The position numbers and the translations under genes are program-made. Positions 45,687 to 54,246 of a stretch of 64,000 nucleotides of DNA are shown piece by piece. Each line of letters begins with the position of its first letter. Within the stretch, counting starts at the first letter, position 1. Origin of the DNA: Brumimicrobium sp041655765 (lineage in GTDB: Bacteria > Bacteroidota > Bacteroidia > Flavobacteriales_D > Crocinitomicaceae); NCBI GenBank assembly GCA_041655765.1, contig JBBAEU010000005.1:59233-123232 (forward strand), in the 5' to 3' direction. A model generated the notes under the pieces. That model was not told where the DNA came from, did no database searches, and saw only the letters and a program-made list of their open reading frames with translations.

Positions 45687-45719
45687 ACCTAAAGTATTAA
45701 CAATTAAAAATATACAATT

Positions 45720-46238
45720 ATGGCAAATATAAAATGGACTGCGGATTTAGCGCACACAGAAGTAAATTTCAAAGTTAGACACATGATGATTTCTAACGTT
45801 TCAGGAAATTTTAAAACATTCAACGCAACGATGGTATCAGACACAGAAGATCTGTCTAAGCCTGCAAGCGTAGAGTTTGAAGCGGATATTGATTCTATCA
45901 ATACAGCAAACGAGCAGAGAGATGGTCATTTAAAAAGTGCAGACTTCTTCGATGCTGAAAATTATCCAAAACTAATTATCAAGACAGATGATTTTAAAAA
46001 TGGAAAAGTAATGGCTGATGTTACAATTAGAGGTACAACAAAACAAATTCCACTAAACGTTGAATTTTTCGGAATCGTAAATAATGGAGACAGCACTTCA
46101 GCTGGATTTGAAATTACTGGAGAAATCAGCCGTAAAGAATTTGGCCTAAACTGGAACCAATTAACTGAAGCAGGTGGAGCTGTAGTTAGTGATAAAGTGA
46201 AAGTTGATGCAAATGTTGAATTTATCAAACAAGCATAA
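45720..46238 (+). CDS. YceI-like family protein
   Basis: The 172 residues match the YceI lipocalin-like fold: KWTADLAHTEVNFKVRHMMISNVSGNF at the start, DINSINTANEQRDGHLKSADFFDAENYPKLIIKT in the middle and GEISRKEFGLNWNQ at the end. YceI proteins bind isoprenoid or polyprenyl chains. No signal peptide is seen, unlike periplasmic E. coli YceI, so this version is probably cytoplasmic. It is a single gene with its own promoter and terminator. Confidence 0.92.
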   Translation: MANIKWTADLAHTEVNFKVRHMMISNVSGNFKTFNATMVSDTEDLSKPASVEFEADIDSINTANEQRDGHLKSADFFDAENYPKLIIKTDDFKNGKVMADVTIRGTTKQIPLNVEFFGIVNNGDSTSAGFEITGEISRKEFGLNWNQLTEAGGAVVSDKVKVDANVEFIKQA

Positions 46239-46274
46239 GATGTTAGTTTTCATAATGTTGATTAGTTAACAATT

Positions 46275-46314
46275 AAAGATCCCTTTGGTTTAATTTATCC
46301 AGAGGGATTTTTTT
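46275..46314 (+). terminator. Terminator after yceI
   Basis: The arms ATCCCT-TGG and CCA-AGGGAT with one unpaired base on each side are followed by seven T residues. It starts 37 bases after the yceI stop. Confidence 0.75.
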
Positions 46315-46335
46315 ATAAACTCTTTGCAACACTTC

Positions 46336-46433
46336 ACTTAAAAACTCAATAATAAAACGATTTCAAGTACACTCCTTTCTCAGAACCAATTGGATAGCCA
46401 ATATCGTGTTGCATAAATTCCAACAACTCGCAA
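46336..46433 (-). pseudogene. Dead copy of the 3' end of the RlmI-like gene
   Basis: These 98 bases match 49861-49958, the last ~32 codons of the RlmI-like gene, with eight differences, all of them transitions, and no gaps. Translated on the minus strand it reads CELLEFMQHDI...GVYLKSFYY then a TGA where the intact gene has Arg, then VFK and the stop. No upstream part of the gene is present. It lies on the other side of two T9SS-related genes, so the pair is bracketed by a direct repeat. Confidence 0.85.
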
Positions 46434-46685
46434 ACATCAATAATCATTCTAAAGGATTTTCCACTTCATCTTTAAAGAGAACGAACACTTCTCTGAATAC
46501 ACCATTTCCTTAATTATAACATACACTATTCATAAGTAATTGATAATCTTAAACTTAATGCTTGAATCTGTCCTATTAATTTTCACTTCAAATAATTTGG
46601 TTATTAAATGGTTATGTTTTAAATTTGCTTATAGACGGTCATATTAAACTGTAAACTTATTTTAAATAACTTAAATATTACACTT
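46434..46685. other. Intergenic region before the S74 protein gene
   Basis: AT-rich stretch without coding frame between the dead gene fragment and the next gene. No further similarity to the RlmI-like gene is visible. Confidence 0.4.
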
Positions 46686-48158
46686 ATGGGTACATCTTAT
46701 ATAAAATTCACTTTAACTTTTAGCATTTTTTTATTATTTAGTATAAAAAATATAAGTCTTGCACAAAATGTTTCAATTAATACTACTGGGAATCCTGCAG
46801 ATAACAGTGCAGGACTTGAAGTTGATTTTCCTGATAAAGGTTTGCTTATCCCGCGTGTAAATTTAACAGCTACCAATAATCCAGCTCCGATTATTGCACC
46901 CGCTGATGCCTTATTAGTTTATAATCTATCAACCGCAGGCACTACGCCAAACAATGTAACACCTGGTTATTATTATTGGGCAAATGGGAGATGGAATAGA
47001 TTATTAGCAGGTAGTGATGACGGTAAATTTTGGAAAACTGACGGAAATCAAGGAACAAACACTGCTACAAATTTCTTAGGAACAACAGATAATGTTTCTT
47101 TGACTATTCGAACAAATAATATTGAACGTTTTAGAATAACCAATGCAAACCAAGTGCATGGGATGAGTCTTGGTACAGCTGCATCACCGTTTTATTCATG
47201 GAGTTCTAATTCCAATACAGGTATGTGGAGCAGTTCAGGACTTTTAAGGTTTTCAGTTAGTGGTGCTGAGAGATTACGCATAGGAACAAGTTATCTAAGA
47301 ACAACCTTTAATGGGACTGCTACTGCTCCTGCCTACTCATTTACCACAAATTCAAACGTGGGTATGTATAGAGCAGCAACAGATGCTTTAGGGTTTTCAA
47401 CAAATGGTATAGAGAGGTATAGGGTTAATGCAGCAGGACAATTTTTAATTAATACAACTACACCTACGGAACCTAATTTATTTGAAGTAAAAGTTTCTGC
47501 TGGAAGTTATTGGAGCACAAGCAGTTATAATACCACAATCGGTGGGGGTGCTGGTTTCTTTACTAATTCTAACGGATCTAATGGATATAATGCTCTTGAA
47601 GCAACAACTGCAGGTAGTAATTCTGGGATTTGGGGCTGGAATCAAGCCTCAGGTGTAGGTGTTAGAGGATTAGTAACTATGACTTCTGTCGGATGGGCTG
47701 GTTATTTCCAAGGCGACGTTGGGGCAACAGGGGTATATATAAGTTCTGACGAAAGATGGAAAAAAAACATAAGGAGTATAGAAACAGAAACATCGGAAAC
47801 CGTACTTAGCAAAATAATGCAAATTCAACCCAAAAAGTATGAATGGAAAGCTGACGAGTTTCCAGGCATGGGATTTGATCCTAAAAAAGTATCTTATGGA
47901 TTTATAGCTCAAGAACTTGAAAAAATCTTTCCTGATTTAGTAAATAGCAATAAAGTCATACCAAACCCAACTAGAGAACATAAATCAAGAGCAGAGGCCG
48001 ATAATGTTACTGGTTATTATATGGTCGATTATATTGGCTTAATTCCAATACTAACGGCCGGTATCAAAGAGCAACAAGGGATGATTGATTCCCAAAATGA
48101 GAGAATCAAACAACTTGAACAAATTGTAAAAGACTTACAACAAAAACTCGATAAATAA
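46686..48158 (+). CDS. Surface protein with C-terminal S74 intramolecular chaperone domain
   Basis: The 490 residues have a signal peptide (~1-27, ISLAQ), a beta-rich N-terminal region with a DFPDKGLLIPRVNLTATNNP motif common in Bacteroidota tail-fibre-like proteins, repeats of the type NTGMWSSSG / NVGMYRAATDALGFS, and a C-terminal S74 chaperone domain. The autocleavage motif SDERWK is intact, with Ser354 and Lys359 in the S-x4-K spacing of the endosialidase chaperone. GFIAQELEKIFPDLV and a final coiled coil (QNERIKQLEQIVKDLQQKL) are also present. The chaperone trimerises the fibre and is then cut off. There is no T9SS signal at the C-terminus. It precedes a T9SS protein by 86 bases. Confidence 0.88.
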   Translation: MGTSYIKFTLTFSIFLLFSIKNISLAQNVSINTTGNPADNSAGLEVDFPDKGLLIPRVNLTATNNPAPIIAPADALLVYNLSTAGTTPNNVTPGYYYWANGRWNRLLAGSDDGKFWKTDGNQGTNTATNFLGTTDNVSLTIRTNNIERFRITNANQVHGMSLGTAASPFYSWSSNSNTGMWSSSGLLRFSVSGAERLRIGTSYLRTTFNGTATAPAYSFTTNSNVGMYRAATDALGFSTNGIERYRVNAAGQFLINTTTPTEPNLFEVKVSAGSYWSTSSYNTTIGGGAGFFTNSNGSNGYNALEATTAGSNSGIWGWNQASGVGVRGLVTMTSVGWAGYFQGDVGATGVYISSDERWKKNIRSIETETSETVLSKIMQIQPKKYEWKADEFPGMGFDPKKVSYGFIAQELEKIFPDLVNSNKVIPNPTREHKSRAEADNVTGYYMVDYIGLIPILTAGIKEQQGMIDSQNERIKQLEQIVKDLQQKLDK

Positions 48159-48244
48159 ACAATGACTAACAATTGATTAGAATCATCGATTTATCCAATT
48201 CTATCGCTATGACAACTAAAATATAAAATACTAAAACACACTCC

Positions 48245-49837
48245 ATGAAATTAAAAACACTTTTTTTATCTCTTTTTCCGTGTTTAGCTTTATACGGTCA
48301 AGGTATGTTAAACACAAGCTCTCAAATCATTTTTAATGGTAATGTACACGTTCGCATAGATGGTGCTGCTAACGGCAATTACACGAGCTCTGGTACAGGA
48401 ATCATAAAGAACAACGCTGGAGATGGAGTTTTTCACATCGACGGTAATTGGATTAATAATGCCTCAAACATTGGCTTTTTAAATGACGGTATTACTGTAG
48501 AATTATTAGGAGGTAACCAAAATATAATGGGAAACAGCACCACGTTTTACAACCTTACTTTAGGTGGAACAGGAACAAAAACGTTGGATGTAAATACTAC
48601 CGTTGGCGGTATCTCTAATAAAACAGGTGTACTGGAACTTAGAAGTTTGCCTTTAAAATTAAATACCCACAGACTTACCATAAGCAATCCTAGTACTGGA
48701 GCAATTACTCGTACAAGTGGTATAATCATCTCGGAGGATGCAGTAAATACAGGAACAGTTTCTAATCCAGCAGGAGGAATTGCATCTTTAGCTACAAATC
48801 CAAGTATTGTGACATGGGAAATAGGAACTTCAACAGGGATTTATACAATTCCCTTTGGCGTTCCTACATCTTTGGATAATTATATCCCCATAGTTTTAAA
48901 TAAAACCTCAACAACCCATTCTGACGTAAGTGCTTCCACTCGAACAACAGTGTCAGTTATTAATCAACCATGGGCAGATGGTGTAACCAATATGTGGTCG
49001 GATGTGTTAGGATTAGCAGATGCAAGCAAAGAAACAGTAATTGATAGATGGTACTCCGTAGTTCCTTCTGGTGACATTACTGCAGATTTAACATTATCAT
49101 ATCGAGGAGTAGAAAATACAACCGATTATCCAAACGGTACATTTGCAATGCAACTATGGAGTGGTCTTTGGAATCAAGAACAAGGTTCTGGACCAGGAGT
49201 TACAACAGGCGCAGCAGGAGTTACAGCAACTGGGGTTGAAGACTTTGGTACGTTCATTTTGTCGTCTTTAGACTTTTACGGACCTCTTCCAGTTGAACTT
49301 ACAGATTTTTCAATTTTGTGTGATGAACAATTAGTAAATATTCATTGGACAACCGCCTCAGAACATAATTCAGATTACTTTATTCTTGAAACAAGTTTAG
49401 ATGGAAAAGAATGGCGACCTGTCACCGAAATTGAGGCCACAGGAAATTCTAACACAGTAAGCCATTACAATTATACAGATAACTCTAATAATTTAGTATA
49501 TTATCGACTACGTCAAATTGATATAAATGGTGAAGAAGTAATGTTTGGCCCTATAAGTGCTAATTGTAAAAGCCAAGTTACTGAAAATACTTTGTCTGCA
49601 TTCCCTAACCCAACAAACGGTTCCTTTACAGTTGAAATCATTAATCACAGTGATGATGAAGATGCAATTATTCGACTCTTTGATATTCAAGGTCGATTAA
49701 TTCAAGAACGCAAAGAGGTGTTAAACAATGGTGTAAACCAATATATATTTAATATTCAAAATTTAGCAAAATCAACATATACACTTCGTGTTTTATCTGA
49801 TTCAAATTATAAATCCTTAAAAGTTGTAAAGGATTAG
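48245..49837 (+). CDS. T9SS type A secreted protein
   Basis: The 530-residue secreted protein has a signal peptide (FPCLALYGQ), N-terminal beta-helix-like strands (IIFNGNVHVRIDGAANGN, FHIDGNWINNASNIGFLNDG), a middle beta domain, a fibronectin-like module at ~345-425 (LPVELTDFSILCDEQLVNIHWTTASEHNS) and a C-terminal T9SS type A domain (~445-530) with AFPNPTNGSFTVEI, IRLFDIQGRLI and a final TLRVLSDSNYKSLKVVK. It would be exported by T9SS and attached to the surface or released. It has no enzyme motif. It follows the S74 protein and may be co-transcribed. Confidence 0.87.
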   Translation: MKLKTLFLSLFPCLALYGQGMLNTSSQIIFNGNVHVRIDGAANGNYTSSGTGIIKNNAGDGVFHIDGNWINNASNIGFLNDGITVELLGGNQNIMGNSTTFYNLTLGGTGTKTLDVNTTVGGISNKTGVLELRSLPLKLNTHRLTISNPSTGAITRTSGIIISEDAVNTGTVSNPAGGIASLATNPSIVTWEIGTSTGIYTIPFGVPTSLDNYIPIVLNKTSTTHSDVSASTRTTVSVINQPWADGVTNMWSDVLGLADASKETVIDRWYSVVPSGDITADLTLSYRGVENTTDYPNGTFAMQLWSGLWNQEQGSGPGVTTGAAGVTATGVEDFGTFILSSLDFYGPLPVELTDFSILCDEQLVNIHWTTASEHNSDYFILETSLDGKEWRPVTEIEATGNSNTVSHYNYTDNSNNLVYYRLRQIDINGEEVMFGPISANCKSQVTENTLSAFPNPTNGSFTVEIINHSDDEDAIIRLFDIQGRLIQERKEVLNNGVNQYIFNIQNLAKSTYTLRVLSDSNYKSLKVVKD

Positions 49838-49858
49838 TAATCTAATTCAATTAAATCT

Positions 49859-51049
49859 CTACTTAAAAACCCGATAATAAAACGATTTTAAGTACACTCC
49901 TTCCTCAAAACCAATTGGATGGTCAATATCGTGTTGCATAAATTCCAACAACTCACAATTTACTACTCCTAACCGATGAAATTCCTCAACATGAATTTGC
50001 CTCAATTCATCTGCCGTTATTCGGGAAGAACAAGATGCTAAAAGCAAAATCCCTTCATTTTTTGTTAAACCAATTCCTAATTCTGCCAGTTGTGCATATT
50101 TTTTCTTAGCAACACTTCGTTGGCGCTGACTATTTGCAAAAGATGGTGGGTCAATTACAACAATGTCAAATTCTTTCCCTTGATTTTTCATTTCTTCTAA
50201 CAGCAAAAAAGCATCGCCGTCGATAACTGTATGTTTTCCTATATGTTCATTCAATTTGGAGTTTTCCAAAGCCAACTCTAAAGCTTGTTTACTAAAATCT
50301 AAACTCGTTACCTCTTTTGCTCCTCCAACCAAAGCGTGGACAGAAAATCCTCCTGCATAAGAAAAAACATCCAAAACGGTTTTTCCTTTTGCCAACTGAC
50401 CAATTTTATGTCTATTTGCCCGATGATCCAAGAAAAACCCTGTTTTGTGTCCTAGCAAAACATCAACTTTAAATTGAACCCCATATTCTTTAAAAATTAC
50501 TTCTGAACTCTTTAACTCTCCGAATAGCACTTCGCCTTCTTGACGAGTAGTTTGGTTTTGTAAATTTCTACTGAGCCGTAAAACGAGCGCACCAACTCGA
50601 CTTAGTTCGACAACTTTTGGAATAATCATTTCTAAATAAGGAAACCAAATAGCTGAATAAAGTTTTAAAACACCAACATTGTTGTAAACATCTATAATCA
50701 TTCCAGGAAATCCATCATTTTCTCCAAAAATAAACCGATAAGCATTTGTATTAGTTCCTAAAAGAGGCTTACGAATTACAAAAGCCTTATTAATTTTGAG
50801 TTCAAAAAAATCTTGGTTAACCTTGACACCGCTGTTGTGATGAATAACTTTTATTCGGATTGGTGAATCGATATCAAATAATCCCACAGCATAAGGTTTA
50901 TTTTTTCTATGGTCGAATAGAACTACAATATCACCCGTGTTTCCGTCAAAATTAATTTTTTGAATGCTATCGGAAAATACCCAAGGATGACCTTTTTTAA
51001 CTAAACGTTCTGCTGAAGGCTTTAACTTTACGGCTATTATTTTAGTCAT
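49859..51049 (-). CDS. RlmI-like 23S rRNA cytosine-5 methyltransferase
   Basis: The 396 residues have an N-terminal PUA domain (VKLKPSAERLVKKGHPWVFSDSI), an EEHEF-type middle domain and a Rossmann methyltransferase domain with SAM motif VLDVFSYAGGFSVHA, GDAFLLLEEM, and the catalytic-type VVIDPPSFANS. Proteins of the RlmI/RlmK_C class methylate cytosine in 23S rRNA. LASCSSRITADELRQ near the C-terminus supplies the conserved Cys region. The last 98 bases are duplicated 3.5 kb away at 46336-46433. The next minus-strand gene upstream is an SDR, 18 bases away. Confidence 0.9.
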   Translation of the reverse strand: MTKIIAVKLKPSAERLVKKGHPWVFSDSIQKINFDGNTGDIVVLFDHRKNKPYAVGLFDIDSPIRIKVIHHNSGVKVNQDFFELKINKAFVIRKPLLGTNTNAYRFIFGENDGFPGMIIDVYNNVGVLKLYSAIWFPYLEMIIPKVVELSRVGALVLRLSRNLQNQTTRQEGEVLFGELKSSEVIFKEYGVQFKVDVLLGHKTGFFLDHRANRHKIGQLAKGKTVLDVFSYAGGFSVHALVGGAKEVTSLDFSKQALELALENSKLNEHIGKHTVIDGDAFLLLEEMKNQGKEFDIVVIDPPSFANSQRQRSVAKKKYAQLAELGIGLTKNEGILLLASCSSRITADELRQIHVEEFHRLGVVNCELLEFMQHDIDHPIGFEEGVYLKSFYYRVFK

Positions 51050-51067
51050 AAATTATTTTTAAGATAT

Positions 51068-51772
51068 TTAATTAGGGCGTAATGGGCGAACAGTAAGCTC
51101 GTCGATTAAAACATTATCAGGCGATTCAAGAAGATAAACAATGATATTCGCTAACTCTTTGGGTTGTAACATCTTCTCATTGGGTTCGATTCCAGAAGAT
51201 TGAAAAAAATTTGTACCAATGGAACCTGGATTTAAAACACTTACTTTTATGTTAAATCCACGCAATTCTTTAAAAAGTGCTTCTGTATAACCTTGAATTG
51301 CAAATTTAGTAGCACTGTACCCCGATTTCGAAGAACCGCTTACTTTTCCTAAAATAGAACCAACGTTTATGATGTATGAAATATCTTTATCCGCTTTCAT
51401 TAACGGTACAATTCCTGCCGTCATATAATGGACAGAATTTAGATTAACATCAACCATTGCTTTCCATTTTTCAGAAGTTAATTTATCCACATCATCAAAC
51501 TGACTCATTCCTGCATTATTGATTAATATAGTTGGACGATGTGTTTCTGAAAATGTGTATTCAATCCAATTTTTTATAGCATTTTCATCAGAGACATCCA
51601 TTACAACCGGTTGGAAATTATTGCCCAACTCATCACGCAATTGGTCTAATTTATTAGCACTTCTTGCCAAACCATAGACTTTACATCCTTTCTGGATAAG
51701 CGCGATGGAAGTTGCTTTTCCCAAACCTTTACTTGCTCCTGTGACGATTGCAATTTTATTATTCAAATCCAT
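51068..51772 (-). CDS. Short-chain dehydrogenase/reductase
   Basis: The 234 residues are a classical SDR with the cofactor motif TGASKGLGKA (~11-20), NNAGMS (~88-93), catalytic Ser in NVGSILGKVSG and the active-site YSATK. It binds NAD(P)(H) and oxidises or reduces an alcohol or carbonyl group; the substrate is unknown. Sequence after the YxxxK (GFNIKVSVLNPGSIGTNFFQ) is typical of 3-oxoacyl-ACP-reductase-like SDRs. It is the first gene of a two-gene minus-strand unit with the RlmI-like gene. Confidence 0.9.
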   Translation of the reverse strand: MDLNNKIAIVTGASKGLGKATSIALIQKGCKVYGLARSANKLDQLRDELGNNFQPVVMDVSDENAIKNWIEYTFSETHRPTILINNAGMSQFDDVDKLTSEKWKAMVDVNLNSVHYMTAGIVPLMKADKDISYIINVGSILGKVSGSSKSGYSATKFAIQGYTEALFKELRGFNIKVSVLNPGSIGTNFFQSSGIEPNEKMLQPKELANIIVYLLESPDNVLIDELTVRPLRPN

Positions 51773-51929
51773 CTTCTTCCAATTTGATGTTAAATTTACG
51801 CTTCTTTTATTATAAAACCAACACTCTAATTAAAAATGCAGTTTTGCTTGTAAACTCATTTTTACTAAAAAATCCCAAACATCCATTATCTATAAATTTA
51901 ATCTATGAAATCTAAACGACAAAAATTCC

Positions 51930-51937
51930 TACATTTG
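51930..51937 (+). promoter_or_regulatory. -7 element for rarA
   Basis: TACATTTG fits TAnnTTTG, 20 bases before the ATG at 51958. There is no matching -33 TTTG. Confidence 0.5.
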
Positions 51938-51957
51938 TATAAAATAAAATTTAAACA

Positions 51958-53250
51958 ATGCAAGTTCCAACAACGCCATTAGCAGAACGGATGCGTCCAA
52001 AAACATTGGATGATTATGTAGGACAAAAACATCTTTTAGGAAAAGGAGCAAGTTTACGAAATGCCATAGACGCAGGGGTTATTCCTTCGATGATTTTATG
52101 GGGCCCTCCTGGAGTTGGTAAAACGACACTTGCAACAATACTTTCTTCTGTTTTAAAACGACCTTTTTACACGCTTTCGGCTATTTCATCAGGTGTAAAA
52201 GATGTGCGTGAAGTTATAGCTAAAGCCGAAAACCAAGGGATGTTTGGAACAAGTGGGGCAGTTTTATTTATTGATGAAATTCATCGCTTTTCTAAGTCGC
52301 AACAAGATTCTCTTTTAGGCGCTGTTGAAAAAGGAATCATCACTTTGATTGGAGCAACAACAGAAAACCCTTCGTTTGAGGTCATTTCAGCCTTGCTTTC
52401 TCGATGTCAAGTTTATGTTCTGAATCCCCTCGAAAAAGAAGAATTAGAATATTTATTAAAATCGACCATTGAAAAAGACAGTTACTTGTCCCAATTAGAT
52501 ATTGAATTAAAAGAAACAAACGTATTAATCCGTATTTCGGGTGGAGATGCTAGAAAACTGTTAACTTTATTAGAGATTGTGGTAAATGCAATGTCTAGAA
52601 ACGAAAAAATCATCATCACAGACGATGAAGTTTTTAAAATTGCACAGCAAAATATAGCCCGATATGACAAAGACGGAGATCAGCATTATGATATTATTTC
52701 TGCATTTATCAAATCAATACGAGGAAGCGACCCAAACGCAGCTATTTATTGGTTGGCTCGAATGATTGAAGGCGGAGAAGATGTAAAATTTATTGCACGA
52801 CGTTTAATTATTTCGGCAAGCGAAGATATTGGCTTGGCAAATCCCACTGCTTTAATCATGGCAAACAACACCTTCCAAGCAGTTACAACCATTGGTTTTC
52901 CAGAAGCGAGGATTATCTTGGCTCAATGTACCATTTATTTGGCAAACTCACCAAAAGGAAACGCAGCTTACATGGCAATTGATAAGGCTGTGGCAACCGT
53001 CAAAGAAACTGGCGCTCTTCCTGTTCCCCTGTCCTTGCGAAATGCACCAACGAAATTAATGAAACAATTGAACTACGGGAAAGGATATAAATATTCCCAC
53101 GATTATCCAGGGAATTTTGTTGCCCAAGAATTTATGCCAAAAGAAATCAAAGGTACAGTTTTTTTTAAAGCAGGAAGTTCTAATAAAGAGCAAGAAATTG
53201 AGGAGAATATAAAAAAGCTTTGGGGAAATAGGACTTCTAGTCATGAATAA
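51958..53250 (+). CDS. rarA: Replication-associated recombination protein RarA (MgsA/WRNIP1 family)
   Basis: The 430-residue AAA+ ATPase has Walker A GPPGVGKTT (~49-57), Walker B VLFIDEIHRFSKSQQD, sensor 1 GATTENPSFEV and the C-terminal MgsA-type helical domain (SIRGSDPNAAIYWLARMIEGGEDVKFIARRL, ASEDIGLANP). It acts at stalled replication forks. Only the last few residues (RTSSHE) look non-native: the usual C-terminal WKGKYGY-like tail is missing. The final 8 bases overlap the glutamine-synthetase frame, and homology to glutamine synthetase begins inside this gene's last codons. Function is probably intact. Confidence 0.94.
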   Translation: MQVPTTPLAERMRPKTLDDYVGQKHLLGKGASLRNAIDAGVIPSMILWGPPGVGKTTLATILSSVLKRPFYTLSAISSGVKDVREVIAKAENQGMFGTSGAVLFIDEIHRFSKSQQDSLLGAVEKGIITLIGATTENPSFEVISALLSRCQVYVLNPLEKEELEYLLKSTIEKDSYLSQLDIELKETNVLIRISGGDARKLLTLLEIVVNAMSRNEKIIITDDEVFKIAQQNIARYDKDGDQHYDIISAFIKSIRGSDPNAAIYWLARMIEGGEDVKFIARRLIISASEDIGLANPTALIMANNTFQAVTTIGFPEARIILAQCTIYLANSPKGNAAYMAIDKAVATVKETGALPVPLSLRNAPTKLMKQLNYGKGYKYSHDYPGNFVAQEFMPKEIKGTVFFKAGSSNKEQEIEENIKKLWGNRTSSHE

Positions 53251-54025
53251 AGTCCTCAACGAAGATGGTTCACCTCATTCTTCCAACGCAAGGGCTATTA
53301 TTCAAGATGAAGACAATGATTTTTGGTTTGGTTTTGAACAAGAATACTTCTTGTGGGATTTATCAATCAACAAACCGCTTGGTTTTCCCAAAGAGGGCGA
53401 GCCTGAGCCACAAGGTCCCTATTATTGTCCAGTAGGTGCGCGTTATGCTTTTGGAAGAAAGCTTATAGAAGAACACTTAGACCTCTGCTTGGAAGCAGGA
53501 TTAAATGTAGAAGGAATTAACGGCGAAGTAGCGATTGGTCAATGGGAATTTCAAATTTTTGCAAAAGGAGCAAAAAATGCAGGCGACCAAATGTGGGTTG
53601 CAAGATATCTCCTTGAACGCACCGCAGAAGCTTATGGATTGGCAATTAATTGGCATTGTAAACCACTAGCAGAACTAGACTGGAACGGCTCTGGAATGCA
53701 CGCAAACTTCTCTAACTCTTACATAAGAAATGCAAAGTCTGAAGAGAAAATAAGAAAAGTTTGTGAGGCCTTTAGACCAGTGGTAAGAGAACATATAGAC
53801 GCCTATGGTGAAGATAATCATTTGCGCCTGACAGGAAAACACGAAACCGCTTCGATTGATGACTTTACTTATGCGCCTTCAGATCGAGGAGCTTCTATTC
53901 GAATACCATTGTTTACAGTTCAAAACGGTTGGAGCGGATACCTTGAAGATAGACGGCCAAACTCAGCAGCCGACCCTTACAAAGTTGCATCAAGAATTAT
54001 TGAAACAGTAAGTAAGGTCTATTAA
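53243..54025 (+). CDS. Glutamine synthetase type II (GSII), N-terminally truncated
   Basis: The 260 residues match the catalytic domain of eukaryotic-type GSII closely: FGFEQEYF (metal ligands Glu32 and Glu34), NGEVAIGQWEFQIF, DWNGSGMHANFSN, RLTGKHETASIDDF, DRGASIRIP and YLEDRRPNSAADPY, all intact to the C-terminus. However, the N-terminal beta-grasp domain of about 75-80 residues (ending usually in GYLVMxEVLN) is absent. The frame upstream reads IGLLVM before meeting a TAA within rarA. The missing domain completes the active site of the neighbouring subunit, so this protein is probably inactive or altered. The ATG at 53243 overlaps the rarA stop. Confidence 0.85.
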   Translation: MNKVLNEDGSPHSSNARAIIQDEDNDFWFGFEQEYFLWDLSINKPLGFPKEGEPEPQGPYYCPVGARYAFGRKLIEEHLDLCLEAGLNVEGINGEVAIGQWEFQIFAKGAKNAGDQMWVARYLLERTAEAYGLAINWHCKPLAELDWNGSGMHANFSNSYIRNAKSEEKIRKVCEAFRPVVREHIDAYGEDNHLRLTGKHETASIDDFTYAPSDRGASIRIPLFTVQNGWSGYLEDRRPNSAADPYKVASRIIETVSKVY

Positions 54026-54187
54026 AACAAAGGATAAGCTTCTGTTTTTTTATTCTGACAATTGTGTTTGATATTCAACTTGTTAGTTTTTCAGCGAAAA
54101 GTCTTGCCGTTAAAACGCGAAAAAGACCGATGACCAAAAATGGTCTGGTTTTTAATTGAAGAAAAAGACTAATGTTGTTAATTTTGT

Positions 54188-54195
54188 TAAATTTG
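54188..54195 (+). promoter_or_regulatory. -7 element for the 1772-residue protein gene
   Basis: TAAATTTG fits TAnnTTTG, 51 bases before the ATG at 54247. No -33 TTTG is seen at the usual distance. Confidence 0.45.
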
Positions 54196-54246
54196 TATAA
54201 ACCAAAATGCTATACCTATTAAATTAAGATAGTTTAAAAAAATCTT

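Noticed and set aside
46686..48158. Prophage, suggested by the tail-fibre-like S74 domain
   Set aside because: The protein has a bacterial signal peptide and no capsid, tail, lysis or integrase genes lie near it.
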